Shown: positions 33,401-42,459 of the stretch, in pieces
Layout: the number at the start of each line of letters is the position of its first letter
Numbering within the stretch: position 1 is the stretch's first letter
NCBI GenBank assembly: GCA_020720785.1
Contig: DYOA01000008.1
Location: 28,678-75,458, forward strand
Reading direction: 5' to 3'
Source of the DNA: Leptospira biflexa
GTDB taxonomy: Bacteria; Spirochaetota; Leptospiria; Turneriellales; DYLW01
Length of the DNA: 46,781 nt
Made by a program: the position numbers and the translations under genes
The notes under the pieces: model-generated
The model's database searches: none
The model's input: only the letters and a program-made list of their open reading frames with translations
Told to the model about the DNA's origin: nothing

Positions 33401-34410
33401 ATATTCTGGTTATCCGGTTCAGCTCTCTGGGCGATATTGTCCTCACCACTCCGGTGTTGCGTCTGGTGAAAGAAAAATATCCGGATGCACGGTTGTATTA
33501 TCTGACAAAAAAATCCTTTGCTTCTGTTCTGGAGGATAACCCTTCCATTGACCGGGTGCTTCTCTGGGAGGAAGCCCGGAAGGATAAAGCCCATATTCTC
33601 TGGACGCAGGAATATGATTATCTTCTGGATCTGCATTCCAGCCTCCGTTCCTTCCTGGTCAGACGCCGGTTGAAGTACCAAAAAAAAGGTGTCTTTCATA
33701 AGCCATATTGGAAGCGTTTTCTTCTGGTAAAATTCAAAAAGAATACCTATAAAAAATCCACTTCTGTTGTGTTCCGTTATATGCGGACTCTGGAAGTCAT
33801 GGGAATCCATCCCCATTACCGTGCCCCCTTTGTGTCTCCCTTGCGTCCCATGGCCCAGCGGCTGGATGGGTGGAGCCAGAACGGGGAGACACTGGCCGTG
33901 GCTCCCGGTTCCCGGTGGTTCACAAAAAAATGGCCGGCGGAATATTTTGAAAAATTTATTCTGGATTATATATACCGTTATCCTCAATCTTCGGTGATTC
34001 TTCTGGGGGGACCGGATGAGGTGGGCGAATGTGCCGCCATCCATTCCCATGTCCGGAAAAAAGCCGGGAATAAAAAACAGATTTATAACTTTGCAGGAAA
34101 ATTAACCATAAGGGAAACGGCGTATTTTCTGAAATACTCCGGAACCTTCCTGACCAATGACAGCGGGTTGATGCACATTGCCTCCGCATTCCCCGTCCGC
34201 ATTCTGGCACTGTTTCTGAGCACGGTTCCGGAATTTGGTTTTCTGCCGTTCACAAAGAATAAAAAAATCCTGAGTGTGGATCTGCCGTGTAAACCCTGCG
34301 ATCATAAAGGACTCCGCCGCTGTCCAGAGAAGCATTTCCAGTGTGCATACCGGATCCTCCCGGGGACCGTGATGGAAGAACTGGAACGTTGGGAACCTCT
34401 CTCCAAATAA
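33397..34410 (+). CDS. GT9 (heptosyltransferase-like) glycosyltransferase
   Basis: 337 residues of the GT-B glycosyltransferase family 9, related to LPS heptosyltransferases. The N-terminal domain starts NILVIRFSSLGDIVLTTPVL with YLTKKSFASVLEDNPSIDRV. The C-terminal nucleotide-sugar part has VAPGSRWFTKKWPAEYF, VILLGGPDE, NFAGKLTIRETAYFL and LTNDSGLMHIASAF, all in family order. The end has a Cys-rich CKPCDHKGLRRCP seen in many members. It likely adds a sugar to LPS core or another surface glycan; the donor is unknown. Coupled to tmk by a 4-base overlap. Codon use looks like its neighbours. Confidence 0.9.
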   Translation: MNILVIRFSSLGDIVLTTPVLRLVKEKYPDARLYYLTKKSFASVLEDNPSIDRVLLWEEARKDKAHILWTQEYDYLLDLHSSLRSFLVRRRLKYQKKGVFHKPYWKRFLLVKFKKNTYKKSTSVVFRYMRTLEVMGIHPHYRAPFVSPLRPMAQRLDGWSQNGETLAVAPGSRWFTKKWPAEYFEKFILDYIYRYPQSSVILLGGPDEVGECAAIHSHVRKKAGNKKQIYNFAGKLTIRETAYFLKYSGTFLTNDSGLMHIASAFPVRILALFLSTVPEFGFLPFTKNKKILSVDLPCKPCDHKGLRRCPEKHFQCAYRILPGTVMEELERWEPLSK

Positions 34411-34412
34411 TG

Positions 34413-34424
34413 GCAGAATTCTGC
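34413..34424. promoter_or_regulatory. Palindrome in the short region before pncA
   Basis: GCAGAATTCTGC is a perfect 12-base palindrome in the 36-base gap before pncA. A TATATT at 34433-34438, nine bases before the ATG, could be a -10. The palindrome would then lie in the -35/-10 spacer, where an operator could act. No typical NrtR or NiaR motif is recognised. Confidence 0.3.
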
Positions 34425-34446
34425 ACAAGCGTGTATATTAATTAGT

Positions 34447-35070
34447 ATGAGTAATGATTCCCATCGGGCACTGGTGATTGTGGACGTACAGAATGATTTC
34501 TGCACGGGTGGAGCCCTGGAAGTAAAAAACGGAGAGGATGTGGTTCCCATTATAAATAAAATATCGCCCGGCTTTGATCTGGTCATTGCCACCCAGGATT
34601 ATCATCCGGCGGGTCATCAATCCTTCGCGTCCAGCCATGGAAAAAAACCCATGGAAGTGATGCAGATCCACGGAGTGGACAATGTCCTCTGGCCGGATCA
34701 CTGCCTCCAAAACCATCCGGGATCGGATTTCCATAAGGATCTGGATTTATCTTGCGTAAAAATCATTTTAAGAAAGGGTATGAATCCGGAAGTGGATTCA
34801 TACTCCGCATTTCTGGAAAACGATAAAAAAACATCCACCGGTCTGGATGGATATTTAAAAGGGATGGGCGTGCGGGATGTGTACTTTTGCGGTCTGGCCA
34901 CGGATTATTGTGTGGCGTTTTCCGCCTTGGATGCGGTTTCTCTGGGATTCCATGCCAGGGTGATTCTGGACGCCACCCGTCCTGTGGATTTTCCGCCGCA
35001 GAATAATGATAAAATGATCCGTACAATGGTCTCTGCCGGAGTGGAAATGATCCGCCATGATGAGCTCTGA
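34447..35070 (+). CDS. pncA: Nicotinamidase
   Basis: Hydrolyses nicotinamide to nicotinate and ammonia in NAD salvage. The catalytic triad is visible: Asp13 in VDVQNDFC, Lys110 in LRKGMNPEVDSYSAF and Cys155 in GLATDYCV. The metal site is Asp51, His53 in TQDYHP and His85 in WPDHC. 207 residues. It ends inside pncB (14-base overlap), so nicotinate is passed to an enzyme translated from the same message. Confidence 0.96.
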   Translation: MSNDSHRALVIVDVQNDFCTGGALEVKNGEDVVPIINKISPGFDLVIATQDYHPAGHQSFASSHGKKPMEVMQIHGVDNVLWPDHCLQNHPGSDFHKDLDLSCVKIILRKGMNPEVDSYSAFLENDKKTSTGLDGYLKGMGVRDVYFCGLATDYCVAFSALDAVSLGFHARVILDATRPVDFPPQNNDKMIRTMVSAGVEMIRHDEL

Positions 35071-36508
35071 AATATCTGCCCTGCATACGGATTTATACCA
35101 GCTCACCATGATGCAGGGTTACTATGCCACCGGCCACAATCCCGAGGCGGTCTTTGATCTTTTTTTCCGGCAGAATCCTTTTGGAGGGGGATACTCCATT
35201 TTTGCCGGCCTCCATCCTGCACTGGAAATCATAGAGAATCTCCGCTTCAGCGAAAGCGACCTTGTTTATCTGAAAAGTACGGGATTATTCCAGGATAATT
35301 TTCTTGCCATGCTGCGGGATTTTCGTTTCCGGGGGGATATTTATGCTTTTGAAGAGGGCTCCATTATTTTTCCCCAGGAGCCGGTCCTGAGGGTGCACGC
35401 GTCCATACTGGAAGCCCAGCTCATTGAAACCATCAGCCTTAATATGATTAACCACCAGAGTCTGATTGCCACCAAAGCGTCCCGGATTTTTCATGCGGGA
35501 AGACAAAAACCACTTCTGGAATTTGGATTGCGGCGGGCTCATGGTGTGGACGGTGCACTTTCCGCTACCCGTGCTGCCCTCATCGGCGGGGCGGAAAGTA
35601 CCAGCAACGTGGCCGCCGGAAAAGATTATTCCGTTCCCGTCCGGGGCACCATGGCCCATTCCTGGGTGATGGCGTTTGGGAACGAAGCTGAGGCATTTGA
35701 GAAATACGCGGAGCTTTATCCCCACAATACCATTCTTCTGGTGGATACATACAATACTCTGGAAAGCGGGATTCCGGCGGCCATCTCCGTTCTGCGGAAA
35801 CTGAAAGAAAAAGGGATCACAAAATTCGGGATCCGGCTGGACAGCGGGGACATGGAATATCTCACGAAGGAAGCACGCCGGATGCTGGATGATGCCGGTC
35901 TTGTGGAGTGTAAAATTCTGGTTTCCAATGATCTGGATGAATTCATTATCCAGGAGTTGGAGAGCAAAAATTCTCCCATTGACGCTTACGGAGTGGGCAC
36001 CCGGCTCATCACCGGCGATGGCTCCGCATCCTTTGGCGGGGTGTACAAATTGGCCGCCATAAAAGAAGGGGGACTTTTTCTTCCCCGGTTGAAGGTTTCC
36101 AATAACATGGAGAAAACCACTAACCCCGGGATAAAAAATGTGTACAGACTGGAATCCGGGGGGTCATATCTGGCCGATCTGATGGCCATGGAAGAAGAGT
36201 CTGAAAACATTATGGAAAAATTCAATAGAAAGGAGCCGGTGACTTTCTATCATCCAGCTTCACCGTATGAAAAAAAAATTTATGCCCATTATGAATCCGC
36301 CACCCCCATGCTTCGCAAGCGGATGGAAAAAGGGAAACGCCTCCAGCCGGCTCCGGGCATTTGCGATATCCGGGCCACCGCATTGTCCAATCTGGAAAAG
36401 GTTCATCCTTCCGTGAAACGATTTCTGAATCCTCATGTGTACAAGGTGAGTGCCAGTGAAAATCTGAGCCGATTGAAATTCCGGCTTTTGGAAAACCATC
36501 CAGGCTGA
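35057..36508 (+). CDS. pncB: Nicotinate phosphoribosyltransferase
   Basis: Converts nicotinate and PRPP, with ATP, to nicotinate mononucleotide. 483 residues, of the longer bacterial/eukaryote-like NAPRTase type. Seen: LHTDLYQLTMMQGYY at the start, FDLFFRQNPFGGGYSIFAGL, EFGLRRAHGVDGALSATRAA, and FGIRLDSGDMEYL near the phosphate-binding part. The later VGTRLITGDGSASFGGVYKL matches the active-site loop. Two Met codons start it (35057, 35060). The overlap with pncA confirms a salvage unit. About 48 bases separate it from the vWA/FHA gene, with a T-rich stretch near 36534-36542 that might slow transcription. Confidence 0.96.
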   Translation: MMSSEISALHTDLYQLTMMQGYYATGHNPEAVFDLFFRQNPFGGGYSIFAGLHPALEIIENLRFSESDLVYLKSTGLFQDNFLAMLRDFRFRGDIYAFEEGSIIFPQEPVLRVHASILEAQLIETISLNMINHQSLIATKASRIFHAGRQKPLLEFGLRRAHGVDGALSATRAALIGGAESTSNVAAGKDYSVPVRGTMAHSWVMAFGNEAEAFEKYAELYPHNTILLVDTYNTLESGIPAAISVLRKLKEKGITKFGIRLDSGDMEYLTKEARRMLDDAGLVECKILVSNDLDEFIIQELESKNSPIDAYGVGTRLITGDGSASFGGVYKLAAIKEGGLFLPRLKVSNNMEKTTNPGIKNVYRLESGGSYLADLMAMEEESENIMEKFNRKEPVTFYHPASPYEKKIYAHYESATPMLRKRMEKGKRLQPAPGICDIRATALSNLEKVHPSVKRFLNPHVYKVSASENLSRLKFRLLENHPG

Positions 36509-36556
36509 ACCCAAAAAAAAGGAAAAATATGCAATTTTTTTTCCGATAATAAATAT

Positions 36557-38032
36557 ATGGTCCGTTATGGTTTTTTTGCAATATCCCTTGCATTATCTGT
36601 ATTTATTTCCTCCATTCATCCGCAGACACTGAAAATTCACCAGATCCGGGCGCTGGAATATCCATACATAAAAGCGGAATTTTCCATTTCCCATATCACG
36701 CCATTGGTCAATGTGGATGAGACCAATTTTCATATTTATGAGAATGACTGGCTGGTGTCCGCGTTTCATGTGAAAAAAATTGAACCGGATAAAGACCCAA
36801 AAAATCTGATTATGCTTGTGGATTCCTCTGAATCCATTTCCCCAAAGAATTTTGAAAACCAGAAAAAAGCCGCCAAAATCATTGCTTCCCAATTGAGTGA
36901 AAATGACCAGATGTCCGTGTTCAGCTTTCATGACCGCGTAAAAACGGAGTGTTCCTTCCTGGCAAAAGGGAACGGCATCACGGAATGTATCAATTCCATA
37001 AAGAGAAATGGAAGGTATACTGTTTTATATGACGCCCTCTATGAGAGCATTGCCATCGCGGCCAGAGATAATACCCGCAGGAGAGTGATTGTTCTTTTTT
37101 CCGATGGCTTTGATGAAAACTCTGTGATTAATCTGGATGAGGTGACCCGCTATCTTCAGATTAATTCCGTGCCTGTGTTCATTTTTTCCATGGGCAGCAA
37201 GGCCAATATCCGGATTCTGAAAAAGATTTCCCAGATCAGTGGAGGCCGCCTGTATATCACCCCGCAGATGGATGATCTCCCCAAAAGTAGCTTTCTGTTT
37301 AACCAGCTCCTGCGTAACACCTATATTCTTAAATATGCCAGCCGGTTGCCAGATTTTCCGGGGGAAGGAAAAATTACTCTGAAAATTAAGATGAATTCCA
37401 GCGAGCTGTCACTGGAAGACCAGAAAGATTATTATGTCCCTCCATCCCAGATATTTTCCCGTCCGGAATCCTTGTCCATGCTGGCAAGACCGGAATATTT
37501 TGCCTATGGAGCGGGGGTTCTGGCCATTCTGGTATTTTTTCTTCTGGTGACTTTCATCACAAGAAAATCCAGAGTGCAGGTGGAACTTTCTGAAAAATCC
37601 CTGCGAGCCATGGAGAATACCATGAAAATGCAGGCTCCTCCCATCGCCCCGGTGCTACCCGTGGAGCCGGATAAAAAAGACTCTCCCAGAGCGGAGCCCG
37701 TGGCCCAGGATAATATTCCGGTGGATTTTTCTTATGGTTATCTAATGGAAAAACAGGGGCCGGGGACGGGAAATAAATATCTTCTAAAATGGGATGTGAT
37801 CACCATCGGCAGAGATAAAAATAACTCTATTTTTCTGGATGATAAGAGTGTTTCCCTGAATCATGCAAAAATAAAAAGGGATCATAAAAACAGATTTTTT
37901 ATTTATGATATGGTTTCCGAAAACGGGATATTTCTGAATGATAAAAAACTCCTCCGGCCACGGGAGCTGAATGATTTTGACGAGATTCAGGTGGGCAGAA
38001 CCCGCCTGATATTCCGCAGGGCAATGGCATAA
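36557..38032 (+). CDS. Exported vWA domain - membrane helix - cytosolic FHA domain protein
   Basis: 491 residues with a signal-like N-terminus (YGFFAISLALSVFISSIHPQ). A von Willebrand A domain covers about 75-260, with an intact MIDAS start, MLVDSSESIS (DxSxS), and a following VIVLFSDGFDE strand. One membrane helix (VLAILVFFLLVTFI) lies near 320-335. After a Pro-rich linker, an FHA domain ends the protein: ITIGRDKNNSIFLDDKSVSL, NHAKIKRD and SENGIFLNDKKL hold the conserved Gly-Arg, Ser-x-x-His and Asn-Gly. The layout is a metal-dependent binder outside and a phosphothreonine reader inside. No Ser/Thr kinase is nearby. Its stop is two bases before dgt. Confidence 0.88.
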   Translation: MVRYGFFAISLALSVFISSIHPQTLKIHQIRALEYPYIKAEFSISHITPLVNVDETNFHIYENDWLVSAFHVKKIEPDKDPKNLIMLVDSSESISPKNFENQKKAAKIIASQLSENDQMSVFSFHDRVKTECSFLAKGNGITECINSIKRNGRYTVLYDALYESIAIAARDNTRRRVIVLFSDGFDENSVINLDEVTRYLQINSVPVFIFSMGSKANIRILKKISQISGGRLYITPQMDDLPKSSFLFNQLLRNTYILKYASRLPDFPGEGKITLKIKMNSSELSLEDQKDYYVPPSQIFSRPESLSMLARPEYFAYGAGVLAILVFFLLVTFITRKSRVQVELSEKSLRAMENTMKMQAPPIAPVLPVEPDKKDSPRAEPVAQDNIPVDFSYGYLMEKQGPGTGNKYLLKWDVITIGRDKNNSIFLDDKSVSLNHAKIKRDHKNRFFIYDMVSENGIFLNDKKLLRPRELNDFDEIQVGRTRLIFRRAMA

Positions 38033-38034
38033 GC

Positions 38035-39144
38035 ATGGATTGCGTGATTGCTCCGTACGGCGTGCGGCAGAATGACCTCACGGAAAGAGCGTATACGGAA
38101 GAACCCCATCCGCTGCGGACAGAATTCCAGCGGGACAGAGACCGGATTGTGCATTCCCGTGCTTTCCGCCGGCTGGAATACAAAACCCAGGTATTTGTCA
38201 ACCAGACCGGGGACAACTACCGGACCCGTCTGACCCATTCCATTGAGGTTTCCCAGATTTCCCGCACGGTGGCCAGAGCTCTCCATGTCAATGAGGATCT
38301 GGCGGAGACCCTGGCTCTGGCCCATGATCTGGGGCATCCACCCTTTGGGCATGCAGGGGAGAGAGCCATTAATCAACTCATGGCATCCTATGGCGGTTTT
38401 GACCATAACTGCCAGACCATGCGTCTGGTGGAAAAAATTGAAAAGCGGTATCCCGGTTTCCCCGGCCTGAATCTAACCCAAGCCACCCGCCTGGGGCTTC
38501 GCAAGCATGAGAGTCTTCCGGAAGGAATGAGCCACACTCTGGAAGCCCAGATTGTGGATATCTGCGATGAGATTGCGTATAACAACCATGATCTGGACGA
38601 TGGGCTGGAAATTGGGTATCTGCACACCTCCGATTTATTCATGAACCATCTGTGGAAAACCGAATGGGAAAAAACCACCCAGGGCTACCCGGATGCGGGC
38701 ATAAAAGTCCAGCTCAGGTTTACCATCCGCAATCTGATCAATGTGATGGTAAAGGACTTGATTGAGAATTCCCGGAAGAATCTGGAAAAATACCGGATAC
38801 AAAACCTGGAGGATGTTCTTAAAATCCATGAAAAAACAGGAACAGGAATTGTGCTCATTACCTTTTCTGAAGAAATTGCCCGGGACTTTTATCAAATGAA
38901 AGAATATCTGTTTAATCATCTGTACCGCCATCCTCAGGTAGTAAAAATGAATTCCCGTGCGGGAAAAATCATACACCGGATTTTTGATTTTTTCCAGGAA
39001 AACCCGGACGCACTTCCGGAAGACCATCGGGATCTGCTATCAACCCGGAGTAAAGAAAGGGTCATTGCCGATTTTATTGCCGGAATGACGGACCGGTACG
39101 CACAGTACTGGAACCGAACCATTCTGGGTATGGATGATAATTAG
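38035..39144 (+). CDS. dgt: Deoxyguanosinetriphosphate triphosphohydrolase-like HD protein
   Basis: HD-domain dNTP triphosphohydrolase splitting dGTP (and often other dNTPs) to deoxynucleoside and triphosphate. 369 residues, the type-2 shorter form. Seen: RDRDRIVHSRAFRRLEYKTQ, His68 in RLTHSIEV, and His97-Asp98 in LALAHDLGHPPFGHAGER. It also has a later CDEIAYNNHDLDDG that brings the last metal-binding Asp. ATG 38035 is two bases after the vWA/FHA stop. The frame ends in TAG directly before the TTG at 39145. Type-2 enzymes are often allosterically controlled by dNTPs; nothing here shows it. Confidence 0.94.
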   Translation: MDCVIAPYGVRQNDLTERAYTEEPHPLRTEFQRDRDRIVHSRAFRRLEYKTQVFVNQTGDNYRTRLTHSIEVSQISRTVARALHVNEDLAETLALAHDLGHPPFGHAGERAINQLMASYGGFDHNCQTMRLVEKIEKRYPGFPGLNLTQATRLGLRKHESLPEGMSHTLEAQIVDICDEIAYNNHDLDDGLEIGYLHTSDLFMNHLWKTEWEKTTQGYPDAGIKVQLRFTIRNLINVMVKDLIENSRKNLEKYRIQNLEDVLKIHEKTGTGIVLITFSEEIARDFYQMKEYLFNHLYRHPQVVKMNSRAGKIIHRIFDFFQENPDALPEDHRDLLSTRSKERVIADFIAGMTDRYAQYWNRTILGMDDN

Positions 39145-39177
39145 TTGACGCACAGCCCGGAGTCACTACCCAAGCGA

Positions 39178-40569
39178 ATGGATTATGATGTTATTGTGAT
39201 TGGTAGCGGGCCCGCCGGAGAGGGGGCGGCCATGCAGGCGGCAAAGCTGGGGAAAAAAGTGGCCGTTATTGAAGAAATGCCTCTTGTGGGGGGAGCCTGT
39301 ACGCATAAAGGAACCATTCCCAGTAAAGCCCTGCGCTATTCCATATATCTGTATTCCCGGCTCCGTAGCCATCCCATATTCAAAAACAATATCCAGATGG
39401 TCAATGTGGGCTATGAGGATTTGCTCAAGGGAGCCGAGTCCGTGATTGCCAGCCAGGCTTCCATGCGACGGGGGTTTTATGACCGCAATAATATTACTGT
39501 GATTCCGGGGAGGGCGTCTTTTGATGATCCGAATTCGGTGATCGTGATCTCGGAGAATCATGCTCCCAAAAAAATTTCATCGGAATATTTTATCATCGCC
39601 ACCGGTTCCCGTCCCTACCATCCCAAAGAAGTGGACTTCTCCCATCCTAATGTGAAAGACAGTGACACTATTCTGCAGATGAAACAGAATCCCCGTTCCA
39701 TCATTATTTACGGTGCCGGGGTTATTGGATGTGAGTATGCTTCCATTTTCCGCAATCTGGGGATCAAGGTGAATCTGGTGAACACCCGTGCCCGGCTTCT
39801 GGAATTTTTGGACGATGAGATTACTGACGCTCTGAGCTATCACTTCCGGGACCAGGGAGTGCTCATCCGCCACAATGAAAGTGCACAGAGCGTGGAATCT
39901 GCAGAAGATGGGGTTGTGCTGCATCTTAAATCCGGAAAAAAAATTAAAGCGGATATTCTTCTCTGGGCCAATGGCCGGACTGGAAATACGGATGGGATGA
40001 ACCTGGAACAGATTGGGGTGAAGGTGAACCACCGCTCACAGATTGAAGTGAACCAGAATTACCAGACATCCGTGGAAAATATTTTTGCCGCCGGGGATGT
40101 GGTGGGTTATCCCAGTCTGGCCAGTGCGTCTTATAACCAGGGAAGATTTGCTGCCCGGTTTATTGTGGACAAGACGCCACATCTGGATTTCTTAAAAGAT
40201 ATTCCCACAGGTATTTACACATCTCCGGAAATCAGCTCCATTGGAAAAACAGAGGCAGAGCTCACCCGGGACGCCATCCCCTATGAGGTGGGCAGTGCAA
40301 ATTTCCGAAACCTGGCCAGGGCTCAGATCACCGGAAACACCACAGGAATTTTGAAAATATTATTCCATGCGGAAACTCTGGAAATTTTGGGTGTCCACTG
40401 CTTTGGTTCCCAGGCTACGGAGATCATCCATATTGGGCAGGCAATCATAGCCCAGCCCAGCCCCCATAATTCCATAGAATATTTTATCCATACCACGTTC
40501 AACTATCCCACCATGGCGGAAGCCTACCGGGTGGCCGCATTGAATGGAATGAACCGGGTGGTGCATTAA
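39178..40569 (+). CDS. sthA: Soluble pyridine nucleotide transhydrogenase
   Basis: A flavoprotein that interconverts NADPH/NAD and NADP/NADH. The match to E. coli SthA is close throughout: [56 protein letters not shown], and the end [20 protein letters not shown]. The single Cys in the first loop, where disulfide reductases have a CxxxxC pair, separates SthA from lipoamide dehydrogenase. An in-frame TTG at 39145 directly after the dgt stop would add 11 residues; ATG 39178 gives the family-like start MDYDV. It ends the plus-strand series; the stop overlaps that of the convergent Maf-like gene by 4 bases. Confidence 0.96.
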   Translation: MDYDVIVIGSGPAGEGAAMQAAKLGKKVAVIEEMPLVGGACTHKGTIPSKALRYSIYLYSRLRSHPIFKNNIQMVNVGYEDLLKGAESVIASQASMRRGFYDRNNITVIPGRASFDDPNSVIVISENHAPKKISSEYFIIATGSRPYHPKEVDFSHPNVKDSDTILQMKQNPRSIIIYGAGVIGCEYASIFRNLGIKVNLVNTRARLLEFLDDEITDALSYHFRDQGVLIRHNESAQSVESAEDGVVLHLKSGKKIKADILLWANGRTGNTDGMNLEQIGVKVNHRSQIEVNQNYQTSVENIFAAGDVVGYPSLASASYNQGRFAARFIVDKTPHLDFLKDIPTGIYTSPEISSIGKTEAELTRDAIPYEVGSANFRNLARAQITGNTTGILKILFHAETLEILGVHCFGSQATEIIHIGQAIIAQPSPHNSIEYFIHTTFNYPTMAEAYRVAALNGMNRVVH

Positions 40570-42455
40570 TCCATCATCCGGACACACTTACGGAAAAGCT
40601 GTATGGTTCGGGCTGCGGAGTGGGCGAGGGCTTCATAAAGTTTTAGAGAATTTTCCCATTGATTGTGACCGGATAATTCCGGGTTTTCTGTTATCTGCAG
40701 AATGGAAGACTGGGCACTAATGGATAAAATAGAATTTTCCCGGGCGTATGTGGCAATCCGTGCGTCATTACTATTCAGGTGGCGTATCCACTCCGGATTG
40801 CTTTTCCGGATGATCTTCCGGGTCAGGGAGATATTTTCCTTGTACAAATCCTGCAGGTTTTCCAGTCCTTTGAGAATGCTTTTCAGATGCCCGGCCAATC
40901 CCCGGTGTCCATCCGGCTCCGGAGATATGAGCATTGGGATATCCATGGATTCTGCCAGAGGTCTCGTGGCGGAGATTTCCGCAGTATTTTCTCCATAAAT
41001 TTCTTCCAGCGTTTTATGCTGAAAATTTTTCAGAAATACGCCATCGGCGGTTGCGTTCAGAATTTCTGCCGATGGGTTTTTCCGCAGATGCTCTTGTCCG
41101 GTGACCGTGAACCACTCAATGAACACTTTCATTTTAGCATTGGTAAAAAGCCCCGATGTTTTTTTCAGCGAAGGCACCGGTTCTTTGGGGAGGGCCCAGA
41201 GCTGGGAAAAATTATGGTTTTCCATGGTAAATGTCCGGGTGCGGGTATAAAAAATCCGGTCTTCCAGAGCGGCACCCCGCACATGGGCGGTTTTTCCCGT
41301 AAAGGATAAATCCTGGCCGATGAGGATGATCCGGGGCGGATTGATTTCCGTGGCCAGGGAAAACGCATTAGTGGAGACGGAGCCCCCATGGGAGATTCCC
41401 CCCCGCTCCCCAAAATATTCCCGAATCATCGCGTCCATATAAAAGTCATTATTCCACCAGAATAAATTTGCACCGGTTTTATGGAGGAAATGGGGCATAG
41501 CGGAAATTACCACCGGATCCAGCATCCAGACGGACTGGGCGGCTTTTTTATGATGGGCAAAGAATGCGTTCACCACCTGGGGATCGGAAGCAAACGTGAT
41601 GTCCGGAATCACTCCGGAGCGGGCAAGAGGAATGAATGCAGTATCCGCCACAAAGAGAAGAAAATGTCCCCTGTATTTTTTCAGAAATTCCATGCTGTAA
41701 AAAAGGGATGGACCCGCTCCGGCAATGACAATATCTTTATCCGGGAAATTGTCTTTGAGCCATGCGGTAATTTTATTTTTTTTGCCACCCCGGATGATTT
41801 CCCGCAGATTTGCGGCAATATTCCGGTTCCAGGCATTCTGGAATTTGATGATGGTGGCCTGGTTGATACTGCGTTTTTCCATTAGCTTGCGGATCCGCAG
41901 ATTCAAATGACCCACCACAGACTCCGCCGCCGCAAAGGATGGATGATGGGTGTGGATCAGTATTTCTGAAGTGTTTTTTCCCCGTAAAAATGGAAGAATA
42001 TTCTCCAATCCGGCCTCATCCAAATTTCCGGCATACAGGATTTTCAGCTTTCCCGGAGCAAGAGAATCCGGGGAAAAGAGGGAGACAAAATAATAAAAGA
42101 CTTCCGGAAGGGCTTCCACCAGCAAAATGCTTTCCACATCCGGGTCCCGGATAGCCTCTTTTACCAGATAACCCAGCCCGCCACCGATGAGGATGATATG
42201 TCGGGCGTTTTTGCTTTTTAGGGAATCCAGTTGTATTCTGGCTTCCTTTTCAGGATCCCGGCGGGAGTGGAACGTGATTCCGTTGATTTCAATGGTATTT
42301 ATCTTTCCGGATAAAAGATCGGCACAGATCCGGGAATTTTCTGGGGTAATTTTATTGAGAATATCTTCCCGGGTTTTTTCCGGATTCTCTGCGTAGAAAA
42401 CCCCCTGGGCGTTCAGAATATCAAAATTTTTCCGGAAAAACGCAACGGCGTCCAT
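40566..42455 (-). CDS. DUF115/Maf-like protein (6-hydroxymethylpterin-diphosphokinase MptE-like; motility accessory factor)
   Basis: About 629 residues from ATG 42455; the frame is open to 42503, but that start lies inside the upstream 5'-nucleotidase. The central DUF115 core has [40 protein letters not shown] and the highly typical [20 protein letters not shown] followed by [16 protein letters not shown]. The N-terminal part starts with [11 protein letters not shown] and has [14 protein letters not shown]. In Campylobacter, Aeromonas and others such Maf proteins transfer pseudaminic or legionaminic acid to flagellin. A glycosyl transfer to flagellar filament would fit the flagellar gene in this window, but no sialic-type sugar genes are present. 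It ends a minus-strand operon and starts four bases after the preceding stop. Confidence 0.87.
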   Translation of the reverse strand: MDAVAFFRKNFDILNAQGVFYAENPEKTREDILNKITPENSRICADLLSGKINTIEINGITFHSRRDPEKEARIQLDSLKSKNARHIILIGGGLGYLVKEAIRDPDVESILLVEALPEVFYYFVSLFSPDSLAPGKLKILYAGNLDEAGLENILPFLRGKNTSEILIHTHHPSFAAAESVVGHLNLRIRKLMEKRSINQATIIKFQNAWNRNIAANLREIIRGGKKNKITAWLKDNFPDKDIVIAGAGPSLFYSMEFLKKYRGHFLLFVADTAFIPLARSGVIPDITFASDPQVVNAFFAHHKKAAQSVWMLDPVVISAMPHFLHKTGANLFWWNNDFYMDAMIREYFGERGGISHGGSVSTNAFSLATEINPPRIILIGQDLSFTGKTAHVRGAALEDRIFYTRTRTFTMENHNFSQLWALPKEPVPSLKKTSGLFTNAKMKVFIEWFTVTGQEHLRKNPSAEILNATADGVFLKNFQHKTLEEIYGENTAEISATRPLAESMDIPMLISPEPDGHRGLAGHLKSILKGLENLQDLYKENISLTRKIIRKSNPEWIRHLNSNDARIATYARENSILSISAQSSILQITENPELSGHNQWENSLKLYEALAHSAARTIQLFRKCVRMMD

Positions 42456-42459
42456 GTAT

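Noticed and set aside
36521..36544. GGAAAAA/TTTTTCC hairpin as terminator after pncB
   Set aside because: The pairing is A-T only apart from two G-C pairs and the T-run lies within the stem; not convincing.
39145..40569. Lipoamide dehydrogenase or mercuric reductase
   Set aside because: The redox Cys pair is missing and the sequence follows SthA throughout.
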